In this document: one piece after another, positions 55,952-64,000 of the stretch
Layout: every line of letters begins with the position of its first letter
How positions within the stretch are numbered: the stretch's first letter is position 1
Source of the DNA: Neolentinus lepideus HHB14362 ss-1
Lineage: Eukaryota; Basidiomycota; Agaricomycetes; Gloeophyllales; Gloeophyllaceae
DNA: 64,000 nt
NCBI GenBank assembly: GCA_001632425.1
Contig: KV425595.1
Span: 180,929 to 244,928 of the forward strand
Reading direction: 5' to 3'
Notes under the pieces: generated by a model
The model's input: the letters and a program-made list of their open reading frames with translations, nothing else
The model's database searches: none
What the model was told of the DNA's origin: nothing
Translations under genes and position numbers: made by a program

Positions 55952-58465
55952 TTAGATATCTTGTCCATCAATCGGACCGAATACATTAATCGCTTGCTTC
56001 TGCTCTCTCTTGACGTTTTCCACGACCGTGCCGCCTGTGTGATGGGAGCCGGAGAAAATATTCGGCCCTGACTTCTTCTTGAGCGTCGTCATCTCGGCGT
56101 CTATGACATCGTGGCAAAACAAGTCGAGGTCCAAGTCGTTCTGCGTGGTGTGTGTTAATTAAGTGATAAATCATGCGAGGAATCGTGCCAAAGTACCTCA
56201 TCGTAGCCTGTATATCGAATGATAAGTTTAGTCTCGGCGATTAGAGTTGAGAAGGTGCGTCTTACCGAACGGTTGCTCGATTTCCTCTCCAGCAGCAAGG
56301 AATCCAAGATATATGAAAGCCGCTATAGTGACTCCGGGTATCGTGTACCATCCGAACTCCCGAAGAAGCTGGAATGGTAAGAAGAATAGATAGATCCACA
56401 CGGTGCTAAGTGAGAAATATCACAATGAGCGCTCACGCCACAGGTTTGAAAAGGTGGTGACGTACTGCCTATACAAAGCATCCGGAAAAGTAGTTAAGCG
56501 ATCAAATTGATCGAGTTTGACCAAAGGCGACTGACCTAATGTGCGCAGAGAAGACACTGCGGAGGAGAGATCACATTAGACTACTAAGTAGAGGGTAAAC
56601 TGAAATCTGACATACAACGGCAGCGGTGTCGTCAAGATTCTCTCAAGGCCCGAAAGCGAGTCTTCCAGATTGCCCAAATACGCGATCATCGTGCCCAAGC
56701 TCGTGCCTATAGATGGGCATTAGCAACGCACAACGGCAGGACAAGTACCAATGGTCGCCATCCAGAAGAGGGAACGTACCAGGCACGGTTCCTCTATCCT
56801 CCAGAACAGAGAACCACTCACTCAAGCACCAAAGCAGCTCGAGCGGCAGATTCTCTCCACCACCAGCCACCCGCGGCCGGTGCTTAACATGCGTAAGGTA
56901 CTTCTGCTGCCGCGAAGTCCCGTACTTCCTCTCGACACCAACTTCTTCACCAATTTGATTATTCTAGAGATCCCACCTGTCAGCGCGGCAAGATTGCTGG
57001 CTGTGGTTATACGTACAGCCGAAGGCAACATAATTCGCTCTTTTTTCCCAAACACGCCTCTAACCCAATTCACAGCTGCGCTAAACAGACTCTCAAACGG
57101 AATAAGATCCCCGGAAATCTTGCTCACAAAACCATGCTCCCTCCGCATCGATCCCGGCAGCAGGGGTCGCTTGGGGTCGTCGGAGTGATCACTCGACGCA
57201 TCAGAGGGCACCCTGTGGAGCGGATCCGCGGGGTCGAACGTACCATACGCGTTGATGGGTGGCACGACAGGATCTACGACGTTTTTGGGGATGTCGGCGT
57301 TTCTCTGCGACCGTGAGGACGAAGCACGATGAGTGATGTGTATAGAAGAGTGATCTTCCGGCGCTTTGGGACGCTCCTCAGGGGCTGGCTTGGGTTCCTG
57401 GGCACCCTGGTTGTGTGGGTGCTAATAAGCAGTGGGTGAAGTAGCTACGGAAACAAATGTATATACTCACGCCGTGCAAGGGCTTCACGAGACGGTATAG
57501 ATCCTCGTAGTAGATACCCATTTCGCCTGAAAAGATATCAGATTCCAGAAAGAAGTCATTCAACTACCACTTACCTCGTAGATGATGCTTTATAGCGACA
57601 GCAACACTTTGCATACTATTGAGTTTCACGGACTGGCGCTATACGATGAAAGTACATACCCCTCTAAAAGCTCTAGAGCTAGACGTTTCTCGCCCATCAC
57701 TCTGCGCATCTCCTCTTCGCCCCGCTTCATGACCCCGCTATCTATTTCTTCTTGTGTTTTAACCGTCAAACGAGGAGGGACGTGAAACCATATTAGTCTT
57801 GCTAGTGTCCGGATGTTGCGAATCGTGTCACTCCAACAGCATCGACCCATCCAATAACGATCGTAGCTATGTACAACATGAGTAATCACACCAATGCGCT
57901 TCACGAGTAACACTCACCCACTCGAAGCACGGTATGAAATCACGAAACCAATAATCATGCCTGTACACAACAATCACGCGGCAAGTTCTGGCGAATATTC
58001 CCAGAACGCACCAAGAACGGTCAGTAAGACTGGCGGAACCTCCAGGGATATAGAACTTTTCATAGACATAGTCACGACGCCTTTTCACAAAAGTTACAGC
58101 TGCATTTCGGACACGGCAACATTTGTACTCGCCTGCAGCGAACGCGGTATGCAACAAAACGGCTGGCCATATCCTCCATATCTATTCCGCGGATAGATTT
58201 GACACCTCGCGCCCCAAAGCAACTGCACACCACGCACCACCGTGTCCTTGCCAAACGTCCATGTGACAAATGTCCTGTCCGGCACAAGCGGGATGTAAAT
58301 TTGCGTCGTCCGCTGTCCTTGCGCTGGGAGCAGCGGGTGGTGGCCTGTCGCTGATCGTTTGGAGGCCTGGCTTGCCATTGCGCTGGCACCGAGTGTAGCG
58401 AAAGAAACGCGTCGCGTCGAGCGATTTCGGACAAGCCCATTAAGGTTGCATGCCAATGATGCCAT
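55952..58465 (-). CDS. Bestrophin-family (RFP-TM) anion channel
   Basis: Membrane channel of the bestrophin/UPF0187 family, expected to conduct chloride or other anions. The start is 58465, or the Met at 58378. GHHPLLPAQGQRTTQIYIPL and RTFVTWTFGKDTV come first, then (after an intron) IWRIWPAVLLHTAFAA. Next are VPPVLLTVLG, MIIGFVISYRASSGYDRYWM, GRCCWSDTIRNIRTLARLIW and FHVPPRLTVKTQEEIDSGVM. A loop with EMGIYYEDLYRLVKPLHG and a long Pro/Ser-rich stretch follow. Then NLPLELLWCLSEWFSVLEDR, GTVPG, LGTMIAYLGNLEDSLSGLER and ILTTPLP. Near the end come LLREFGWYTIPGVTIAAFIY and DLDLDLFCHDVIDAEM, ending FGPIDGQDI, stop 55952-55954. About twelve short introns. Confidence 0.85.
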
Positions 58466-58811
58466 CAGCCGACTACATCATCGAGGGCATTATCGAGCTT
58501 TCTCACAAAACGCTATTTTTGATCACAAGCACCATGCGGCTGCAATCTTGGCCTTCCCCATTCATGCCAAACTCCAGTCAGGAAGCCGTAAAACCACTTA
58601 CATGGAGCTCCGAAGTTTCACGTCTTGCTTCCCGCAGCCGCCGCCCTCTCACTTGGGTGATTCACAGCCTCTAAAACAGATCCCGGACAACTTAGAAGGT
58701 CGTGCTTTCACAGATAGACGTCCAAACCGCGTCCAGGAGGCAAACAACCATGTCGCTGGTCAATCTGTGGCTCTAGACCTAGGAAGGCATGGTTGGCCAG
58801 ACTAGCCTAAT
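58466..58811. other. Promoter side of the bestrophin gene, up to the compositional break
   Basis: Ordinary composition (about 14 T in the 60 bases at 58741). No gene recognised. It ends abruptly at the T-poor tract. Confidence 0.35.
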
Positions 58812-61800
58812 AAAAGTCGACAGTACGAAACCCACAGTCAAAAAGAACCACAAAGCAGAAAAAGAGAGTGGAACAGGAGGAAACAAACAAAAAAAACGAA
58901 AACATTACAGAGCAGAGAACCAGCAATCACAAGCCAATAACAAAAAAAAAAAACACAAAAAAGCAACCGCAACAAAAGAGAAAACGGAAAACAGAACACA
59001 AAAACAACAAAAATCGTTTCCAAATCAGGATGAAGAAGACACCAAACGCGAACAGACAAGAAGACAGACAACAGCACACCGACCAATACAGAACAATAAA
59101 ACCACGACCTCTCACCCACCAACAACACAAACAGAAACACAATCACAATAAGAGTAAAGACGAGGACACAAGAAAACCAACAAATCAAAACAACCTACAA
59201 AATGACAACCAACACATACAAGACATACAAAGGCACAAACACTACGAAAAGAACAACAACACAACAGGACCCCCGGAACGAAGTCCAACCAAAACCAAGA
59301 GCAAAAGAAGGAACAAGAACGAAAACAAAGAAAAAACAGAACGGGAAGCAGAGAAACATGACAAAATGCACAAAAAAAATTAGTCCAGATGCAACAACAG
59401 CATACAAAAACAACATGCAGAATGACGAAAGCCCGGAACTCCCGGAAACACAGTACACGAGACACCCGCCACCCCAGAACCCCCAACAGAACACTCCGAA
59501 CCACCATACGGCGCACCATAAAAGACAGGCCACACAGCAAAGCGAAAAACATACCGGTGGGAAAGATAGCCAGCGACGCGACACGCAAACGAAGGCACGG
59601 GCACAGGCGCAGGCACAGCCGAGCAATACAAGGCCGACGCGATGTGACGAAACCGAGGGGGCAACCCAACGCGCCCGAGAGGACCCCAGGGCACAGAAAA
59701 CAGAACAGAGACAGACCTGCACCCACCCGAGTCCTGCCGACAGACAGCTGACCTTGACCAAGACCGAAGAACAACAGAGAAGGAAAAAGCAGGAGCTTCA
59801 AACAAGCAGGACTCGCACAGACCAAAAGGCGCGACCCACACAACAGACACACTGCCAGACAATCCAGTAGGAGACAGCCAACACCAACCCTGAGCAACAA
59901 CGGACTACCCCGACACGGCCGGAACGAGTACACGGACATCCCTCCGTGTAGGCGAAGGCTTACTCGTGGATGCTGCGCGACAGACCAAGACAGCGACAAG
60001 CGCTCACCTGCACGCCGACAGACCCCATGGCCCACTCACCACAGAAAAAACAACACAAAGCCAGCCAGCATGATCCGGAGCAACAGCCACCAACCGACTC
60101 AATAGCCCACTGACCCGACGCGCAGCACGAGCGAACACACGACCAAGCGAAAACGCGCCCACAACCTCGCTCCACTTAGAAACCCTCCGAAGAAGCGGAC
60201 CCAGCCAAACGCCACGCACTCAAAGCAGCAACATCGGGACATGCAGAGTACAACATTGCCACCGCGGGATAAACTGAGCCAGGACCACAGGAAACCCAGC
60301 CAAAAAGCATACAGCCTCCCGCTGCAGCAGAGAAGCACGAGACCAAGAGGCAACAATGGCCGGAGGCAGACAGGGCAAATCGAAACAAGACACGAACACA
60401 GCAACAACCAAACCAACCCACAACAAAGAAGCCCAAACCGGAACCCCACGAGCAGAAGGACCACACGAGAATCAGCAGAATAACCACCAACAAGAGCACA
60501 AAGGAAGCAAACACGAACCCAAAGCAAACACACACCCCAATGGCGACCATCAGCGCACGCGGCCACACGATAGAGAAGGGCGCAAGGGGGAAGGGGCGAG
60601 AAGTGCATCAAAAATAGCAGAAACCCAGAACAAAACAGACGAGACCAAGGAGGAGCACAGGCACGACCACCCCCAGGAAGCAGATAACAGCGGAAACACA
60701 ACAGTCCATAGCGTCGAAAAAAGACATCACTCGACGATGGCGTAAAACAAGTCATCGCCAACACACGCGACAAATCCCAAACACAAGGCAGAGATACCCT
60801 CGAAGACCGGCTCCCGACCCCGACGCAAGCACTCTCGCAGACCGCTCACATCACAAACAGAAAGCGACAGAGCAAGTCAGCGCAGCGGCACAGATTCCAA
60901 GCAAAACCCCAAAAACTCCCTCCCACCGACACAGCCACCAAACCCGAAAACCCATACAAACAAGAGGAGACCCACCTCAGCCAAAGAGACCCAAAGCAAG
61001 TACCGCTCCACCACAAAACACCCAAGACCATACACCGCCAAGCAGGACAAAGCACAAACAACACAGACACAGCAAGGGGCAAAAAAAGCAACAGAGAAAA
61101 GAGCAGCGCCCCCGAACATCAAACACCCGCCCAGTAGCAAACGGGAAACAAAACACCCGGACCCACAACCACACGTCCCACACAAAACAACACCATAAGA
61201 ACTACGACAACAATCTCTGACAACAAGCCCCCAAGCCACCCCACAACAAAGCCCAGGGACGTCCTCGAAGGAGGACGACAGCGACAGCTCCAACGCCCAC
61301 AGGGACAAAAGGATCCAGAAAAACAACAAAGCAAATCAAAACAAAGGAAAAGAGGCACAGGACACACCCAAGCACACATGAGACGGCACGAGCCGCCCAG
61401 ACAAGGCAAAAAAGGAGCAGAAAACATAGAAAAAAACAAAGAAAAAGACTACCAAAGACGAACAGAGAGGTCAACCTAGCATAAGATCGTCTACGAAAGG
61501 AAAGAGAGCAGCAAACAGTGAAACGGAAACACAGCCGGGACCACATGAAGACAAGGGCAACAGCACAACCCCCACGCAACCAACGAGACCAAAAACAAAA
61601 ACCGAAAAAAGCAAACGATAGAAGAACACCCACAAGAAGAAAAAAACCAAACCAGAAAAAACAAGGACCACGAGACACCGGGAAGGGACACACACGAGCG
61701 AGAAAACGACAGGCGACAAAAGACAAATCAAAAAGCAGCAACAAACGTCGCTACAAAACGACAACACGAAAATAGACCAGAGAAGCACAAGGAAAATCAA

Positions 61801-62092
61801 AACCAAACTTACGGACAGAACAGGGCGAAACCAGCACTAAAACCGCCGACAGCAAGCAACTACCCATCGGTAAGAGACTGAGAGCCAAAAGAAACAACAA
61901 AATAAGACCCAGAAAGACAAACACCAAAAGGAAAAGCAACAAAAGATATAAAAAACAGGCTAAGACTCCGGGAAAAACAGCCAAAAGAAGACTCAAGCCA
62001 CCCACAAAAACAACACGCCGGCCAAAACGCAGTAACCGACGCCACCCAACACCGGCCACCAGGGCAAGCAACCGGAAAGACGGTGGGACGAA
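58812..62092. other. 3.3-kb tract nearly without T on the plus strand (A/C-rich)
   Basis: Four separate 60-base lines (59041, 60001, 61261, 61621) contain 2, 4, 4 and 0 T. C is well above G almost throughout. A content varies (high at 58.8-59.4 and 61.4-62.0 kb, lower at 59.5-60.2 kb) while T stays low everywhere. Both edges are sharp, within a few tens of bases. I find no protein family, no long tandem repeat and no splice-site-like structure. Open frames of 120-307 codons on the minus strand (for example 60035-59112 and 60773-60099) follow from A depletion, since all stop codons need A; their translations are only Cys/Phe/Leu/Val/Trp/Ser-rich. Natural element, GU-rich RNA locus, foreign insert and assembly error all remain possible. 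Confidence 0.85.
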
Positions 62093-63190
62093 CCCCTAAA
62101 TGCCCTCAAGAGAAGTCACTTTAATCGTGACGATTTAGAGCGCCAATTTAGCGCCCTAAAGTGGGGGTCTGCCCTGACCCCGGGATCTCGGCTACGCTAT
62201 GGCCGGTATGCCTTGGCGCCACCCGCTGCTGCGAACTCCATCGCCGCCGTTCGCTGGGCTGGTTCAGACTCTTCACATTGTTGAGTATGATTCCGAGGAC
62301 ACCTAACCCTATGTTACAGCTTCAGACTTGCTAGTGACTAGTGAATCTCTGAGTCGGCCCTTGCACATGTTGGATACTGAGACTTAGTGTTACTATCTGT
62401 GCTTGTATGTAACCAGTTGCATAGTACTATCAGACTGGCAGAGTAAAAAGAATCCTGACATGGATCATTATGTACTTTATCATAATGCAAACAACAAATG
62501 TAAGAATATGACTGGTGATTTTTGAAGCTCAACGCGACCTGTCTGCCCGCTAGATCTGACATGTTACATTGCGTCGTGTCGCATAATCCTCAGTCAACCC
62601 CGGCGGTAAATTGCGCTCACGTGTAGGTCCTTAAATTCCCATCAATTTAAGCTAAACGTAAGTCGTTCGAGCACTTACTAGGCTTTACCCGCACTTACTA
62701 CTTAAATTTGTGCCCGGCAAGGTGAAAACAGAAGCCAAACAGCGAAACAGGTCTGCTGTCATAGGTAAATAAAGACATGTACACTAGTTATCTGTGCCTA
62801 TAGCTATCCGAGGCCTCTTCGGAGCTTATAGCTCGTAATGAAGGCCAACAGAGCCTGCAAGTGACTCAGCAGCCACCGCAAGCAGAGGATATGAACGCGA
62901 CTTTGAGCGGAGTTTGAAATACTGTTGAACCTCCTCACCATGCCGTACGTCCATAGTACAATCTCAATAAAGTGTCCTACTGATGTTTGAGCAATGTCTT
63001 ACTTTCAGGATCAGGTAAGCAGCGCAGCCTTGCAGGTAATCAGTCGCTAAAAGGTATTCTACAGGCGGGTGCTCCCATACGGGTTGAGCAGCTTTGCAGC
63101 ACCTAGCCCACATCCCGCTTCGTACAATCCAGGTCTTCAGCTCGGTGAACCCCTCTACAGCAAAGCAGAGTGATAGTAAGGTACAAAAAA
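62093..63190. other. Region after the T-poor tract, no intact gene
   Basis: Composition returns to normal at once. An imperfect hairpin lies at 62134-62160. The rest shows no gene that I can recognise; 63000-63190 may hold decayed 5' parts of the cyclin-like relic. Confidence 0.35.
62134..62160. repeat. Imperfect inverted repeat at the edge of the T-poor tract
   Basis: Arms TTTAGAGCGC (62134-62143) and GCGCCCTAAA (62151-62160) pair with one mismatch around a 7-base loop. It starts about 40 bases after the T-poor tract ends. It resembles the end structure of some mobile elements, but no partner was found at the left edge. Confidence 0.4.
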
Positions 63191-63199
63191 ATCCATGAA

Positions 63200-63540
63200 T
63201 ATTGCATCGTTGACCGGGATACAGCCCTATCTCCGTGCAGACCCTCTTCAGCTGCTGAAATCCTGATTTCCCGCTGCTCGTGGACCTTCTGGGCATCTAC
63301 TATCTATTTCGGCATTCATTATTGCCTCAAAGATGATCTGCGACAACATGTACTTCAAGAAGTCATGGTGCATCGTGGGCCAGGGCGCGTTCGCTTTGCG
63401 GGAGATCAACTAGATGGAGCGCGAGATGTGCAGTTATCTCGAGCATGAGCTGAATGTCGAGCGGCCATTCTTGAAGGATTTTACTGGCCTGAGACCCTAT
63501 CACACCACAGCGCATTCCCCACTTTGTCAACTGTGAGTTA
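63200..63540 (+). pseudogene. Cyclin-like gene remnant
   Basis: One plus frame reads SGHLLSISAFIIASKMICDN, MYFKKSWCIVGQGAFALREI, then N, a stop (TAG), MEREMCSYLEHELNVER and FLKDFTG. This is the cyclin N-domain end of a family common in Agaricomycetes, where intact members read ...ASK.ICD..Y.NKSW.IV...F.LREINQMEREMC.YLEWEL. The expected Gln before MER is a TAG here, and an earlier codon before FPAARG is TGA; both are one C-to-T step from Gln/Arg codons. The 5' part is not recognisable. It is a dead copy. Confidence 0.6.
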
Positions 63541-63584
63541 TCCATTCATACATTGATACCTATACTGTACCCCGTTCTGATGAG

Positions 63585-63945
63585 TCACTACATGCGCAGC
63601 ATTCTTCCTGACGGCCCACTTCTCAGAGTAGGACTATCCCTACGACTGGCTCATGCTCTGGCTCTTGCACCACCCCGAGTGCGAGATGCTTTTGATAAGG
63701 TGAGTCGGCGTGTGCTGGGACAGAGTGTGTGGATCATGTGCTGACTGTGACATGGCGTGCAGTGTCGTCGCCTGCAGTAACTCCACCCTCAAACAGCTGG
63801 TCTTGCAGGCTAAACGAGAGTACCAAGCCGAGGCGGTACACCAGATACAGATCTACTTTGCCGACTCGCACGGCAGCTGGCGCTGGGCAGACTCACGGCA
63901 TAAGCGGCCGATGTCGTCCATCATACTGACTCTCCGGCACCGTCC
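63585..63945 (+). pseudogene. N-terminal piece of a BCS1-like AAA ATPase gene
   Basis: Frames give HFSE, a TAG, DYPYDWLMLWLLHHPECEML, then after an intron-like GTGAGT...GCAG the sequence SVVACSNSTLKQLVLQAKRE, YQAEAVHQIQIYFADSHGSW and RWADSRHKRPMSSIIL. These match the BCS1_N region of fungal BCS1-like AAA proteins, which normally continues into a linker and the AAA ATPase. Here the match ends at about 63940 and the following bases do not give the linker, so the gene was truncated or recombined. The stop before DYPYDW also argues for a dead copy. The ATPase part could lie beyond the window, but the break suggests not. Confidence 0.6.
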
Positions 63946-64000
63946 TTGCTGTTCTCCCTGCTGTCGCTCTCGTCGACCTCCCTAGCATTGTCGTCTTCTC

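Noticed and set aside
58868..59383. Lys/Asn/Gln/Thr-rich open frame on the plus strand in the same tract
   Set aside because: Also a product of the A/C-rich composition; no domain, no start context, no splice pattern.
59112..60035. 307-codon open frame on the minus strand in the T-poor tract, with further ones at 60099-60773 and 61202-61744
   Set aside because: The minus strand has almost no A, so stop codons are rare by composition. The translations are only Cys/Phe/Leu/Val/Trp-rich and match no family.
1..64000. CRISPR arrays, bacterial operons or prophage
   Set aside because: The window is a spliced eukaryotic genome; no regularly spaced repeats were seen.

Overview
The window looks like nuclear DNA of a filamentous basidiomycete, most likely an Agaricomycete. 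The genes are split by many 50-60 nt GT-AG introns, the protein families are fungal, and several resemble families I know only from mushroom-forming fungi (an RCNHWVRDA-type small protein, an Agaricomycete cyclin, BCS1-like AAA proteins). I cannot name the species. All exon joins are read by eye from frame, splice signals and family conservation.

Layout. 1-13 kb: a divergent pair of secretory-pathway genes (L-type cargo lectin, minus; KDEL/HDEL receptor, plus), the SWR1 chromatin-remodelling ATPase, a broken small gene of an uncharacterised basidiomycete family, and an intronless F-box protein. 13-16 kb: a damaged aminoglycoside-phosphotransferase-like gene and MET8 (siroheme synthesis). 16-25 kb: a repeat-rich stretch with a duplicated non-coding segment and three dispersed copies of one uncharacterised small gene, two on the minus strand before and one on the plus strand after an intact glucosidase II alpha gene. 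26-34 kb: 3-hydroxyacyl-CoA dehydrogenase, a SulP anion transporter, a cerevisin-like subtilase and a small possible COX14-like mitochondrial protein. 34-42 kb: a kinesin-13-type motor, a peroxisomal-type solute carrier, an isoprenylcysteine methyltransferase and two uncharacterised proteins. 42-51 kb: GCN1, the activator of the eIF2alpha kinase GCN2, covering about 9 kb on the minus strand. 51-58 kb: a small single-span membrane protein, two tandem cyclase-family hydrolases, a degraded unknown locus and a bestrophin-family anion channel.

58.8-62.1 kb is the strangest part. For about 3.3 kb the plus strand has almost no T (10 T in 240 bases counted in four separate lines) and much more C than G, with sharp edges. 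No protein family is recognisable there. The long open frames on the minus strand are what an A-poor strand gives by chance. After it, 62.1-64 kb holds decayed pieces of a cyclin-like gene and the N-terminal part of a BCS1-like AAA ATPase gene.

Functionally most genes are housekeeping. The cargo lectin, the KDEL receptor and glucosidase II all serve ER glycoprotein folding and ER-Golgi traffic. SWR1 and GCN1 act in chromatin and in the amino-acid starvation response. Accessory character is confined to 10.4-10.9, 13.4-14.2, 16.1-19.0, 24.3-24.9 and 55-64 kb.
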